Shown piece by piece: positions 43,110-53,316 of a stretch of DNA of 64,000 nucleotides. The stretch lies in assembly GCF_020911885.1 (NCBI RefSeq), contig NZ_CP087132.1, forward strand, positions 558,001 through 622,000, given 5' to 3'. This DNA is from Flavobacterium acetivorans. Lineage in GTDB: Bacteria > Bacteroidota > Bacteroidia > Flavobacteriales > Flavobacteriaceae. The position numbers and the translations under genes were made by a program. The first letter of the stretch is position 1; every line of letters starts with the position of its first letter. The notes under the pieces were generated by a model that had not been told where the DNA came from, did not search any database, and saw only the letters and a program-made list of their open reading frames with translations.

Positions 43110-43934
43110 ATGCAGCAAATATTTAATTTTATATTCAAAAACAGTAATAGACTACTGTTTTTGCTGTTATTATGCGTTTCGCTTTTGCTTACTATTCAAT
43201 CTCATTCCTATCACAAAAGTAGAATAATAAGCTCTGCTAATTTTTTAAGCGGTGGTGTTTATGAAAAAATAAACAATGTGAACGAATATCTGAATTTAAA
43301 AACTGAGAACGATGCATTAGCCCTTGAAAACGCAAGACTAAAAAGTATTGTATTTAATACAAAGGACACACTGGCCTTACAAAAATTTGAAAAAATTAAA
43401 GGAGTTGAGCCAAAAGACATTGTTGTTTCTAAAGTCATTCATAACTCCTACAACGTTCATGAAAATTTCATCACCTTAAACTCTGGCTCCCTACAAGGCA
43501 TAAAACCTGATATGGGAGTTATTAATAGTCTTGGAATCATTGGAATCATTGACAAGACTTCTCCAAAATACTCCACCGTTGTTAGTATCCTGAATGTAAA
43601 ATCTAGAATCAATGCCAAAATTAAGAAATCAAATCATTTTGGTTCTTTGACTTGGAATGGAAAAAGTACCGGCTTTGTTCAATTAATAGATGTACCTAGA
43701 CTAGCCTCGGTTAGAAAAGGAGATACCATAGTAACTGGCGGTCAATCTGTGATTTTTCCTGAAAATATCAATATTGGAACGGTCCATAAAGTAGAAATAG
43801 ATGACCAAACTCATTATTATACAATAACAGTTAAATTATTTAATGACATGACAAACCTTGGCCATGTCTATATCATAAAAAGTAAAGATAGAGAAGAGCT
43901 TACTAATTTAGAAAAAAGAGAGAAAGATGAATAG
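43110..43934 (+). CDS. mreC: Rod shape-determining protein MreC
   Basis: A 274-residue bitopic membrane protein: membrane helix at about residues 12-30 (LLFLLLLCVSLLLTIQ), a coiled-coil at 50-85 and a periplasmic beta-barrel domain (FITLNSGSLQGIKPDMGVINSLGIIGIID near 118, TGGQSVIFPENINIGTV near 210). It scaffolds the elongasome between MreB and penicillin-binding proteins. It overlaps mreD by eight bases, so translation is coupled. Confidence 0.97.
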   Translation: MQQIFNFIFKNSNRLLFLLLLCVSLLLTIQSHSYHKSRIISSANFLSGGVYEKINNVNEYLNLKTENDALALENARLKSIVFNTKDTLALQKFEKIKGVEPKDIVVSKVIHNSYNVHENFITLNSGSLQGIKPDMGVINSLGIIGIIDKTSPKYSTVVSILNVKSRINAKIKKSNHFGSLTWNGKSTGFVQLIDVPRLASVRKGDTIVTGGQSVIFPENINIGTVHKVEIDDQTHYYTITVKLFNDMTNLGHVYIIKSKDREELTNLEKREKDE

Positions 43935-44433
43935 CACTTTATTAACCAATATTTTGAGGTTCATTTTGTTGTTGGCCGTCCAGATTCTTATCTTCAATAA
44001 CATGACTTTTTTGGGATTTATAATCCCATTGCCTTATATCTTGTTCATCATTTTATATCCGGTAAACGGCAATAAATCAGGATTACTGATTGCCAGTTTT
44101 CTACTTGGCATAATTATGGATGTGTTTTCAAACTCAGGAGGGATTCATGCTACTGCTTGTTTAACTTTAGCTTATTTCCGTCCCTCTCTTTTTAAATTTG
44201 CCTTTGGAGTGAGTTACGAATATCAAACTATAAAACTAAACGATGTTTTAACCCCGGAACGATTTTCTTTTATTTCGTTAGCGGTGCTTATTCATCATTT
44301 CACATTATTCCTATTAGAGGCCTTTCAAATAAGCTTCTTTTTAGACTTATTAATACGAACCTTATTAAGTGCCGTATTCACCATTATTAGTTGTATTATC
44401 ATAATATACCTTATTAAGCCCAACAAAAAATGA
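43927..44433 (+). CDS. mreD: Rod shape-determining protein MreD
   Basis: A 168-residue integral membrane protein with five to six hydrophobic helices. Sequence conservation in MreD is low; the call rests on size, hydropathy (PLPYILFIILYPVNG and LLGIIMDVFSNSGGIHATACLTLAYFRP are family-like) and on the fixed position between mreC and the PBP2 gene. It overlaps the next gene by four bases (ATGA). Confidence 0.93.
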   Translation: MNSTLLTNILRFILLLAVQILIFNNMTFLGFIIPLPYILFIILYPVNGNKSGLLIASFLLGIIMDVFSNSGGIHATACLTLAYFRPSLFKFAFGVSYEYQTIKLNDVLTPERFSFISLAVLIHHFTLFLLEAFQISFFLDLLIRTLLSAVFTIISCIIIIYLIKPNKK

Positions 44434-46361
44434 GAAAACTTCTGCTGCCTTCTTTAATCATTGTTGCAGCATCATTGCTAGTAATCCGGATATTTTATTT
44501 GCAAGTGGTCAACGACACTTTCAAACTAAAATCAGAAAACAATGCCATTAAAATCAAGTATGATTATCCCGAAAGAGGTTATATCTACGATAGAAATGGG
44601 AAATTATTAGTAGCAAATCAGGCGTCCTATGACATCATGGTAATTCCTAGAGAATTAAAAAACATAGACACGCTGGAATTCTGTCAATTACTGAATATCA
44701 CAAAAGAAGATTTCATTAAAAAAATTGCCAAGGCTAAGGTTTACAGCCCTCGTTTACCTTCGGTTTTTTTACCTCAATTAAACAAGAGTGAATTTGCGGC
44801 TTTTCAAGAAAAAATTAGAAAATTTGAAGGCTTCTATTTCCAAAAACGTTCACTTCGTGACTACGAAGTCGATTTTGGAGCCAATATTTTTGGATTCATC
44901 ACCCAAGTTAACGAACAATTAATTGCAAAAAACCCCTACTATAAAAGCGGTGATTTAATTGGACAACAAGGCGTTGAACAATACTATGAAGAAATTTTAC
45001 GCGGTATAAAAGGAGTAAAATATTTTCAGAAAGACAAATACAACCGGGAAATTGGGTCCTATAAAAATGGGAAATACGATACTATTGCTGTTCAAGGTGA
45101 AGACATCAATCTTACTCTTGACGCAGAACTTCAAAAATATGGAGAGCAATTAATGATCAATAAAAGAGGAGGAATCGTCGCTATTGAACCAAAAACCGGG
45201 GAGATTTTAGCATTGGTTACCGCCCCATCTTATGATCCTGGCATCTTGGTAGGCAGACAAAGATCGAAAAATTACACGATGCTTTATCATGATTCCATTG
45301 CAAAACCACTATACGACAGAGGCCTTTTGGCTGAGTATCCTCCTGGCTCACCATTTAAAATACTAACAGGCCTTATTGGTCTGCAAGAAGGCGTCGTAGA
45401 TGAACAAACCTCATTTATGTGTAATCATGGTTTCAGTTACGCCCGAGGACGATTTATGAAGTGTCATGATTCAGGACCGCATCAATTGCACAATGGAATA
45501 TACCACTCTTGTAACACTTATTTTGCACAAGTTTACATGCGAACCATTAACAAATACACAAAACCTTCTTATGCCGTTGATGTATGGAGCGATCATGTAA
45601 AAAGCTTTGGTCTTGGCCAATTTATGGGCTACGACTTACCAACTGGGAAAAGAGGAAATGTTCCAACATCTAAAACCTACAAGAGAATCTATCCAAACGG
45701 AGGATGGAGAAGTACCACTATCGTTTCTAATTCTATAGGTCAAGGTGAGGTTTTAATGACACCAATTCAACTGGCAAACATGATGGCTACAGTGGCGAAC
45801 GAAGGTCACTATTTTACTCCTCATATCATCAAAAAAATAAAAGGAGAGAATATCGACCCTAAATTCAAGGTAAAACACGAAACTACAATAGACAAAAAAT
45901 ATTTCAAACCCGTGATAAGTGGTTTGTTTGACGTATACAATCTAGGAACAGGAAGAAGTTTGAAAGTCGAAGGCATTGACATCTGTGGTAAAACAGGGAC
46001 AGCAGAAAATTTCGCTAAAATTGGAGGTAAAAGAGTACAACTGGAAGATCACTCCATTTTTGTTGCCTTTGCGCCAAAAGACAACCCGAAGATTGCCATT
46101 GCTGTTTTAGTAGAAAACGGTGGATTTGGAGCCACCATTGCAGGACCAATAGCCAGTTTAATGATTGAAAAATATCTTCGAAAAACCATTACAAGAACCG
46201 ATTTAGAAAAAAGAATTCTAGAACGAAGTCTTCAAGATCGTTATGCAAAGCTAGGCGGACTTTCGGATGTGGTTAAGCTGCAATTGAAAAAACAAGATTC
46301 AATTTTAAAAAGTAAAAAAATAATTCCAGTAATAAAAAAAGATACTACTAAACAAAATTAA
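44430..46361 (+). CDS. mrdA: Penicillin-binding protein 2 (elongation transpeptidase)
   Basis: A 643-residue class B PBP that crosslinks peptidoglycan during elongation. It has an N-terminal membrane anchor (about residues 5-22), a dimerisation domain with ERGYIYDRNGKLLV near 48, and the transpeptidase domain. The active-site serine lies in PPGSPFKI (SxxK as SPFK, near residue 308), the second motif is HSCNTYF (SxN as SCN), and the third is KTGTAEN near 518. The C-terminus has a lysine-rich tail. It works with RodA, encoded next. Confidence 0.98.
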   Translation: MRKLLLPSLIIVAASLLVIRIFYLQVVNDTFKLKSENNAIKIKYDYPERGYIYDRNGKLLVANQASYDIMVIPRELKNIDTLEFCQLLNITKEDFIKKIAKAKVYSPRLPSVFLPQLNKSEFAAFQEKIRKFEGFYFQKRSLRDYEVDFGANIFGFITQVNEQLIAKNPYYKSGDLIGQQGVEQYYEEILRGIKGVKYFQKDKYNREIGSYKNGKYDTIAVQGEDINLTLDAELQKYGEQLMINKRGGIVAIEPKTGEILALVTAPSYDPGILVGRQRSKNYTMLYHDSIAKPLYDRGLLAEYPPGSPFKILTGLIGLQEGVVDEQTSFMCNHGFSYARGRFMKCHDSGPHQLHNGIYHSCNTYFAQVYMRTINKYTKPSYAVDVWSDHVKSFGLGQFMGYDLPTGKRGNVPTSKTYKRIYPNGGWRSTTIVSNSIGQGEVLMTPIQLANMMATVANEGHYFTPHIIKKIKGENIDPKFKVKHETTIDKKYFKPVISGLFDVYNLGTGRSLKVEGIDICGKTGTAENFAKIGGKRVQLEDHSIFVAFAPKDNPKIAIAVLVENGGFGATIAGPIASLMIEKYLRKTITRTDLEKRILERSLQDRYAKLGGLSDVVKLQLKKQDSILKSKKIIPVIKKDTTKQN

Positions 46362-46377
46362 TAAGCATTCATTTCAA

Positions 46378-47613
46378 ATGAAAAACCAAAGTATAAAGAA
46401 AAATCTGGACTGGACTTGTGTCATCATCTATTGCCTATTAGTAATTATGGGCTGGTTGAATATATACTCTTCCTCATTGTCTTCTATAGAAGACACTTAT
46501 CAAAAACAGCTTATCTTTATTTTACTGACCATTCCATTAATTTTTATTGTACTTGCTATTGATGGAAAATTTTATGAAAAATACGCCAGTATAATTTTTG
46601 GTATTTCGTTATTGTCCTTGGTCGGTTTATTTCTATTCGGAAAAACCATCGCTGGTCAAAGATGTTGGTACGCTATTGGAAGCTTTACCCTTCAACCATC
46701 TGAATTTGCAAAAGCAGCAACTTCCTTAGCCTTGGCTAAATACCTCAGTGATTCTCAAATTAACTTAAAAGACGTCAACCGACAAATTCAGGCACTTGCT
46801 ATTGTTTTTTTACCGGTAATACTCATTCTGCCTCAACCTGATCCGGGTAGCGCCCTCATCTATAGCATCTTTATTATTATTTTATACCGCGAAGGACTTC
46901 CAGCTTGGTATGTTTGGACAGGATTTACTGCAATAATATTATTTATGCTAACCTTGATAATAGAACCTCAATACGTCATTTTAATGGCCTTATTGGTTAT
47001 AGTCCTAATCTATTATAAGTCCAGATTAGCTGACAGAAATATTATAGCAAGCAGCCTACTTTTTGTTCTAATTTCGGGTTTTGTTCTATCAGTAGATTAT
47101 GTTTTTGACAATGTTTTCAAACAACACCACCGCGATCGTTTTAATATCTTACTTGGTAAAGCGGTAGATTTAAAAGGAATTGGATACAATACAAACCAAT
47201 CGGAAATAGCTATCGGATCAGGGGGATGGATTGGAAAAGGCTTTCTTGAGGGAACACAAACTAAAGGTGGATTTGTGCCGGAACAGCATACCGATTATAT
47301 CTTTACCACCGTTGGAGAAGAATGGGGTTTCGCTGGCTCAGTTGTCGTTATCGGTTTATTTGTGGCTTTATTTCTTCGTGTCATTTATTTGGCAGAAAGA
47401 CAAAAAACAAAATTTAGCAGAGTTTATGGCTATTGCGTTGCTGGTATCTTATTCACCCATTTCTTTGTAAATATTGCGATGGTTGTAGGTATATTCCCTA
47501 CTATCGGAGTTCCCTTACCGTTCTTTTCTTATGGAGGATCTGGTCTTTGGGGATTCACTATCTTATTATTTATCTTTCTAAAAATGGATGCCAATAAGGT
47601 AAATGAGTGGTAA
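46378..47613 (+). CDS. rodA: RodA, peptidoglycan glycosyltransferase of the elongasome
   Basis: A 411-residue SEDS-family polymerase with about ten membrane helices. Family motifs include AGQRCWYAIGSFTLQPSEFAK near residue 95, QPDPGSALIY near 155 and the extracellular GGFVPEQHTDYIFTTVGEEWGF near 298 with the catalytic-region acid. IFPTIGVPLPFFSYGGSGL near the end is the SEDS signature. It polymerises glycan strands for the PBP2 partner encoded just upstream (16-base gap). It is the last gene of the operon. Confidence 0.98.
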   Translation: MKNQSIKKNLDWTCVIIYCLLVIMGWLNIYSSSLSSIEDTYQKQLIFILLTIPLIFIVLAIDGKFYEKYASIIFGISLLSLVGLFLFGKTIAGQRCWYAIGSFTLQPSEFAKAATSLALAKYLSDSQINLKDVNRQIQALAIVFLPVILILPQPDPGSALIYSIFIIILYREGLPAWYVWTGFTAIILFMLTLIIEPQYVILMALLVIVLIYYKSRLADRNIIASSLLFVLISGFVLSVDYVFDNVFKQHHRDRFNILLGKAVDLKGIGYNTNQSEIAIGSGGWIGKGFLEGTQTKGGFVPEQHTDYIFTTVGEEWGFAGSVVVIGLFVALFLRVIYLAERQKTKFSRVYGYCVAGILFTHFFVNIAMVVGIFPTIGVPLPFFSYGGSGLWGFTILLFIFLKMDANKVNEW

Positions 47614-47634
47614 TGTAAAGGCTATTTTGCATGA

Positions 47635-48462
47635 CTACTTAGAAAGCCAAGACTTATAATTACTGTTTTTTTCTAATTCATTTTCGATCTTATCATCTAA
47701 TATCGAAAAAAAATCTATGCCTGTCATTTTCTCAATGCTATCCACAGAAACTACAAAATCATACAAAGGCTTATCACTTTTCTTGTTGGGTATCAAAAAA
47801 GCTATCATTTTAAAATTTCCTTTAGAATCATCCAATATAATTTTATAAAAAAAGTCTGGCACTCCAACCTTCTCTTTACCTATAGTCTTCAAAGAAGGAC
47901 TTAAAACACCACCCGTTACTACAAAAACGTCATCATATCGCTCTGCCCAATAACGCACTTTCTCTTCTAGTCTATTCCAAATTCCACCGTTGAAACCACG
48001 ATCTTGTGGTGAAATATTTGAGGTATAAAACGTATCGTTATAAGCTAGAATACTAAACTGCATATCACCCGCTGGACAAAGATGCCCTTTATCAAACCCA
48101 GAATTTTTAAAATTACGCCAATCTGCTGAAATAGTTTTAACTTTAGGATCTTCAATAAAAAAAGGTCTTTTGAAGCTGTTTTTTTTAATATATTCCTTTT
48201 TCAATTCGTAAGCTACCCACTCCGCTTGTTCCCATTTTTCATTATAGGACAAAGTATAATAATTATGATTCACTATTTGCCCTGTTGTGGAAGTAGGCAG
48301 AAAATTAAACGAGCCAGCACTATTAACTTCTGAACGGTCTGCTGTATCTAATACTTTGGCTTCTTTAGGCAGCACTTCATCTTCTTGAAGTTCTTGAGAA
48401 GAATAAAGAATCAAAGAACTTATCCCAATGACAATGATCAAAAGAATTTTAATATATTTCAT
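47635..48462 (-). CDS. DNA/RNA non-specific endonuclease (NUC1 family), exported
   Basis: A 275-residue beta-beta-alpha metal nuclease with an N-terminal membrane/signal segment (residues 3-20). The catalytic motif is DKGHLCPAGDMQFS near residue 123 (DRGH in most relatives; lysine for arginine here, His as general base). It is followed by ISPQDRGFNGGIWNRLEEKVR with the metal-binding asparagine near 160. It probably degrades nucleic acids outside the inner membrane. It is convergent with rodA (21-base gap). Confidence 0.93.
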   Translation of the reverse strand: MKYIKILLIIVIGISSLILYSSQELQEDEVLPKEAKVLDTADRSEVNSAGSFNFLPTSTTGQIVNHNYYTLSYNEKWEQAEWVAYELKKEYIKKNSFKRPFFIEDPKVKTISADWRNFKNSGFDKGHLCPAGDMQFSILAYNDTFYTSNISPQDRGFNGGIWNRLEEKVRYWAERYDDVFVVTGGVLSPSLKTIGKEKVGVPDFFYKIILDDSKGNFKMIAFLIPNKKSDKPLYDFVVSVDSIEKMTGIDFFSILDDKIENELEKNSNYKSWLSK

Positions 48463-48512
48463 CTATAAATGTAAATTTAGGTTCAAAATTAATTGAAATT
48501 ATATGCCAATAA

Positions 48513-48555
48513 TAAAAAAAAGCTCCAAAATTACTTAAATTTTTGGAGCTTTTTG
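48513..48555 (-). terminator. Terminator of the tail-specific protease gene
   Basis: AAAAGCTCCAAAA pairs with TTTTGGAGCTTTT, flanked by A and T runs, 28 bases after the prc stop on the minus strand. Confidence 0.88.
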
Positions 48556-48582
48556 TGCTATGTAGTTTATTAAAAATAGTAT

Positions 48583-50853
48583 TTATGACTTAACAAACTT
48601 TTCTTTTTTTAGCTTCGAAGGAATACTTTTTTTCAAATCAGTTTTAGGCTGTAAATCATCCAAAACATTCAAAGCTTCTTCAATATAAATATCTTTAGAC
48701 AAACTTTGATGCCATCTTTCTCTTTTCTCTTTTAAAACACTGTCTTTTGCAAATTCAGCAATTTCATAAGGCAGAGAATTAAATTTCAAATCATTCTTAT
48801 ATTGAGAGATAGGCTTGTATTTTTTAGCTTTTTGCTCTATTTCATTTTGAGCCATCCTAAATTTATCAATATTTAAACTATAAGTATTGTCTTCTTTTCT
48901 ACTGTCTATCCATTTTGCATTATCCTCAATCAACTGAAATTGTGGATTACTCGCAATTCTATTTTTACTATTCAAGATAGCCTTATTAAAATTTTCATTT
49001 TTATTCCAAACCGTATAGTCAGCGGCATCAATTTTATCCCAAGGCATAGCGTTTTCTACGTCACGTTCGCCCATTTTTAAATAAGCAAATCTATCCGGCA
49101 TAACTATATCACTGCTCACCCCTTCCAGCTGAGTGGACCCACCGTTTATTCTATAAAACTTTTGGGTAGTCGTTTTCAATGCACCCAAATCACCTACAGA
49201 ACTATTGCGTACAAATTGATTAAAGTCAATCACATTTTGCACCGTTCCTTTACCATAGGTCTGTTTACTACCTACTATAATTCCTCTTTTATAATCTTGA
49301 ATTGCAGCTGCTAAAATTTCTGAAGCCGATGCAGAGAAACTATTGACCATAATTACCAATGGTCCATCCCATTCGATCTTTTTATCTCTATCGTATAAGA
49401 CTTCTTTTTTTAATCCGGCAGATTTAATTTGAACTATTGGACCTTGTTCTATAAACAAACCAGCTATATCAACAACTGTTGATAAAGAACCCCCTCCGTC
49501 ATCACGTACATCAAGAACGATTCCGTTAATTTTTTCTTTTTTCAATCGCTCTACTTCAAGGGCAATGTCTTTTCCGGCATCTCTGCCACCTCGATCTGCA
49601 AAATCAATATAGAATTTAGGCAAATAAATCACCCCATATTTCAATCCGTCTTTAACAACCACACTAGACTTAACGTAGGTTTCTTCAATTTCGACAATAT
49701 CTCTTATGATGGATATCACTTTAATGGTTCCATCTACTTTCTTAACGGTAAGACGAACTTCAGATCCCTTAGGTCCTTTAATCTTTTTTACCACATCTTC
49801 AAGACGCATTCCTACAACATCTACCGGATCCCCGCTTCCTTGTGCTACCTTAGTAACTAAATCACCTGCTTCAAGCTCTTTCCCTCTCCAAGCTGGACCA
49901 CCAGATATTAGTTCAGAAATTTCGGTAAAATCATTCTTCTTTTGAAGACGTGCTCCAATACCTTCTAACTTCCCACTGATGTCCACATCGAATCGCTCTT
50001 TTTCCTCAGCTGCAAAATAATTCGTATGAGGATCAAAACGAGCTGTAATAGAATTAATATAAACTGAAAACCAGTCATCACGGTCTAGATCTTTCATAAA
50101 ACCAAAATACTCATCTAATGCTTTTAAAGCATTTTCCCTGGTTTCTTTTTCTAGCTCAGCGAAAGTTTTATCTTTATCTGAATTAATCGTTGCTTTACTT
50201 TTAGTCTTGATTAAATCATTTCCAATTTTATCTCCACTTTTTACCAGCGCTTCATCATCGTCAGTAGATTTACTTTCAACTCCTTTTAGCCTGTCTTCTT
50301 GCATCTTCAAACGATCAGTTAAAGACGAAAGAGCCGACAATTTAATTTGTTTTCTCCAACGATCTTTAAGCTCTTTTTCATTTTTAGCATAAGATGCCTT
50401 ATCATAATCCGTATTAAAACTCTCATCAATAGAGAAGTTGAACGGGACACTCAATACTTCCTTATAAATTTTCTTGCTTTCATCCATCCTTTTCATCAAC
50501 CGATCATAAGTCAAACTAAAAAAGGTCAAATCCTTATTGATTAAAGCATCATCTAATTCTGTTTCAAATTTAGAAAACTCATCTATATCAGATTGCAAGA
50601 AAAATCGTTTAGACGGATCTAAAGCCTGTATATAATCCTTATACACCCCTTTTGAGAAGTTATCATCAATCGCGGCAGGACTATAATGTCCTTTTTCGAT
50701 GACAAAAGTCAATAATTCCAAAAGCAATTTGTCTTTTCCTGGATCAGCCTCAGTTCCTGATTTGATTTTAAAAGCAAATAGTGTTACCGAAACGACAACA
50801 ATTGCAAGAAGTATTTTATAATTTCTCTTCATAAAGTTAATAATAGTATTCAT
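48583..50853 (-). CDS. prc: Carboxy-terminal (tail-specific) processing protease
   Basis: A 756-residue S41 protease of the Prc/Tsp type. It has an N-terminal signal or membrane segment (about 13-28) and a long N-terminal domain. A PDZ domain follows (SGKLEGIGARLQKKNDFTEISELISGGPAWR, from about residue 290). The catalytic part shows DVRDDGGGSLSTVVDIAGLF and the Ser/Lys dyad in SFSASASEILAAAIQDY and TYGKGTVQ. A DUF3340-like C-terminal region completes the E. coli Prc layout. It trims periplasmic proteins. ATG at 50832 (MKRNYKILLAIV) is an equally good start. Confidence 0.95.
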   Translation of the reverse strand: MNTIINFMKRNYKILLAIVVVSVTLFAFKIKSGTEADPGKDKLLLELLTFVIEKGHYSPAAIDDNFSKGVYKDYIQALDPSKRFFLQSDIDEFSKFETELDDALINKDLTFFSLTYDRLMKRMDESKKIYKEVLSVPFNFSIDESFNTDYDKASYAKNEKELKDRWRKQIKLSALSSLTDRLKMQEDRLKGVESKSTDDDEALVKSGDKIGNDLIKTKSKATINSDKDKTFAELEKETRENALKALDEYFGFMKDLDRDDWFSVYINSITARFDPHTNYFAAEEKERFDVDISGKLEGIGARLQKKNDFTEISELISGGPAWRGKELEAGDLVTKVAQGSGDPVDVVGMRLEDVVKKIKGPKGSEVRLTVKKVDGTIKVISIIRDIVEIEETYVKSSVVVKDGLKYGVIYLPKFYIDFADRGGRDAGKDIALEVERLKKEKINGIVLDVRDDGGGSLSTVVDIAGLFIEQGPIVQIKSAGLKKEVLYDRDKKIEWDGPLVIMVNSFSASASEILAAAIQDYKRGIIVGSKQTYGKGTVQNVIDFNQFVRNSSVGDLGALKTTTQKFYRINGGSTQLEGVSSDIVMPDRFAYLKMGERDVENAMPWDKIDAADYTVWNKNENFNKAILNSKNRIASNPQFQLIEDNAKWIDSRKEDNTYSLNIDKFRMAQNEIEQKAKKYKPISQYKNDLKFNSLPYEIAEFAKDSVLKEKRERWHQSLSKDIYIEEALNVLDDLQPKTDLKKSIPSKLKKEKFVKS

Positions 50854-51048
50854 CCAAATTTTTAAACTAATTTACAGTAAAAAACATGCCAAGCCTTAAG
50901 CTATCCACATAAATTTTTGTTAAAGATATAAAATAGTCTTTTTGTTTTAGCATTAATCCACAAGTTAATAAATTTTGTTTCCTTTGCTTGAAAGATACAA
51001 ATCTGTACAATTTGATTTAATTTTCCAAATCATAAAACTCAAAATAAC

Positions 51049-51828
51049 ATGAATAAAGTCAAACCTTTAATTTTAATCACAAATGACGATGGGGTTTCGG
51101 CTCCCGGACTTAGAACTTTAATTTCGGTTATGTCCGAAATTGGAGAAGTGGTTGTCGTGGCTCCTGATCAACCACAAAGTGGTATGGGGCACGCCATAAC
51201 TACTAATAACACTTTATATTTAAATAAAATTTCAAAAGAGAATGACTCCATTTTAGAATACAGCTGTTCTGGTACGCCTGTAGATTGCGTAAAATTGGCC
51301 GTAAATGAAATCTTAAAAAAGAAACCGGATCTCTGCGTTTCAGGAGTCAATCATGGTTCTAATTCTTCAATCAATGTTATTTATTCCGGAACCATGAGTG
51401 CTGCCGTAGAAGCGGGTATCGAAGGAATTCCCGCTATTGGTTTTTCACTTTTGGATTACGACTGGAATGCTGATTTTGAAACCATGAAACCATTTATTCG
51501 AAAAATAACTTTGGAAGTCCTTAAAAATAGTCTTCCAAAAGACATCGTTTTAAATGTAAATTTCCCCAAGCTAAAAAAGGACAATATTAAAGGAATAAAA
51601 ATTTGCCGTCAGGCCAAAGCGCTTTGGGTCGAAAAATTCTACAAGCGTCAAACACCCCAAGGAAGAGATTATTACTGGCTGGCGGGCGAATTTGTAAACC
51701 AAGATAAAGGAGAAGACACTGATGAATGGGCTTTGGCAAACGGTTATATTTCTGTGGTTCCCGTTCAATTTGACTTAACAGCGCATCACGCCACACAACA
51801 ACTTAACAGCTGGAACTGGAATGAATAA
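51049..51828 (+). CDS. surE: 5'/3'-nucleotidase SurE
   Basis: A 259-residue nucleotidase/exopolyphosphatase. The metal site is ILITNDDGVSAPGL at residues 8-21 (Asp-Asp), with SGMGHAITTN near 45, SGTPVDCVKLA near 79 and SGVNHGSNSSINVIYSGTMSAAVEA near 98. It lies before a small membrane-protein gene and lpxB; in many Bacteroidetes surE and lpxB are neighbours, which supports an operon. Length normal. Confidence 0.98.
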   Translation: MNKVKPLILITNDDGVSAPGLRTLISVMSEIGEVVVVAPDQPQSGMGHAITTNNTLYLNKISKENDSILEYSCSGTPVDCVKLAVNEILKKKPDLCVSGVNHGSNSSINVIYSGTMSAAVEAGIEGIPAIGFSLLDYDWNADFETMKPFIRKITLEVLKNSLPKDIVLNVNFPKLKKDNIKGIKICRQAKALWVEKFYKRQTPQGRDYYWLAGEFVNQDKGEDTDEWALANGYISVVPVQFDLTAHHATQQLNSWNWNE

Positions 51829-52093
51829 AATGGATTTACTTATCGGATTACTAATTGGTTTTTTAGCTGCAATTGCTGGCTGTTTTATTTTTATAACTTT
51901 TTTCACCCCTTATGATTTTCTAAACGGATTTTACATCCTGAAATCTCAAGGTTCACTAGGAAAATTAATCACCCTCGGATCCATTCTAGACTTAGTTGCA
52001 TTTGCCGTTTTACTGAAATTAAACAAAGAACTCATGGCTCGCGGCATTATATTGGCCGTTATTATAATGACGATTCTCACTTTGTTTGTATAA
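51821..52093 (+). CDS. Small hypothetical membrane protein, 90 residues
   Basis: I do not recognise a named family. There are three hydrophobic segments (about residues 5-28, 48-65 and 72-90) with one short cytoplasmic-type charged loop (KLNKELMARG). The start overlaps the surE stop by eight bases; an ATG three codons later (51830) is an alternative. The overlap and the following lpxB suggest cotranscription, but its role is not known. Confidence 0.65.
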   Translation: MNKMDLLIGLLIGFLAAIAGCFIFITFFTPYDFLNGFYILKSQGSLGKLITLGSILDLVAFAVLLKLNKELMARGIILAVIIMTILTLFV

Positions 52094-52179
52094 AAATAAC
52101 ATCCAATTAGCTTGATTGATGCCCTTTCAATACCTATTTTTGGTATCGAAAGTTTTTTAACCCATTGACTGTCTCAAAA

Positions 52180-53298
52180 ATGAAATACTACATTATAGCT
52201 GGTGAAGCCTCAGGCGATTTACATGGTTCTAATTTAATGAAAGCCTTATATAAAGAAGATTCCAATGCCGACATTCGATTTTGGGGTGGTGACCTCATGC
52301 AAAAAGTAGGTGGCACCTTGGTAAAACATTATCGAGAATTGGCCTTTATGGGATTTGTTGAAGTGCTATTCAATCTAAAAACGATTCTTGGCAATATTAA
52401 AATATGCAAAAAAGACATTCTTGAATTCCAACCCGATGTGATCATTTTCATTGATTATCCGGGATTTAATATGCGTATCGCAAAATGGGCCAAAGAATTA
52501 GGTATCAAAACACACTATTATATTTCACCCCAAATTTGGGCTTGGAAGGAAAACAGAATCACTGCTATTAAACGCGATGTAGACAAAATGTATGTTATTT
52601 TGCCTTTCGAAAAAAACTTTTACGAAGACAAACACCATTTCCCAGTAGAGTTTGTAGGGCATCCATTAATTGACGCCATTCAAAACCAAGAAAGCATTGA
52701 TCCAACGACTTTTAGGGCGGAAAACCAATTGAGCGACAAACCTATTATTGCCTTACTTCCTGGAAGCAGAAAACAAGAAATCACTAAAATGCTTTCGGTA
52801 ATGCTTAGTGTTGTCGATGATTTTCCGGAATACCAGTTTGTGATTGCCGGTGCTCCAAGTCAGGAATATGATTTTTATAAGACCTTTATTTCTAACGAAA
52901 ATATTAAGTTTATTTCTAACAAAACCTATGATTTGTTGAAAAATGCTACGGCAGCCCTAGTCACATCTGGAACAGCTACACTTGAAACGGCGCTCTTCAA
53001 AGTACCGGAAGTGGTTTGTTATAAAGGCAGTTGGGCTTCATATCAAATCGCCAAACGCATCATTACCTTAAAATACATTTCGCTTGTTAATCTTATTATG
53101 GATGAAGAAGTGGTAACTGAATTAATTCAGGATCAATTTGATACGAAAAACATCAAAAAGGAATTAGAAAAAATACTGCAACCCGAATACCGCAAACAGC
53201 TTTTGGAAAAGTATGATTTGCTAGAAAAAAAACTTGGCGGAATAGGCGCTAGTGAAAAAACAGCTCGATTAATTGTTGCCGATCTTAAACAGCATTAA
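52180..53298 (+). CDS. lpxB: Lipid-A-disaccharide synthase
   Basis: A 372-residue GT19 glycosyltransferase that joins lipid X and UDP-diacylglucosamine in lipid A synthesis at the inner membrane. Motifs: IIAGEASGDLHGSNLMKAL at the start, FIDYPGFNMRIAKWAK near 93, YISPQIWAWKENRI near 118, LLPGSRKQEI near 193 and TSGTATLETAL near 268. A TTG 15 bases upstream extends the frame, but ATG at 52180 (MKYYIIAGEASG) fits the family start. It confirms a Gram-negative outer membrane. Confidence 0.98.
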   Translation: MKYYIIAGEASGDLHGSNLMKALYKEDSNADIRFWGGDLMQKVGGTLVKHYRELAFMGFVEVLFNLKTILGNIKICKKDILEFQPDVIIFIDYPGFNMRIAKWAKELGIKTHYYISPQIWAWKENRITAIKRDVDKMYVILPFEKNFYEDKHHFPVEFVGHPLIDAIQNQESIDPTTFRAENQLSDKPIIALLPGSRKQEITKMLSVMLSVVDDFPEYQFVIAGAPSQEYDFYKTFISNENIKFISNKTYDLLKNATAALVTSGTATLETALFKVPEVVCYKGSWASYQIAKRIITLKYISLVNLIMDEEVVTELIQDQFDTKNIKKELEKILQPEYRKQLLEKYDLLEKKLGGIGASEKTARLIVADLKQH

Positions 53299-53316
53299 TC
53301 CAAAAAAACACCTCTT

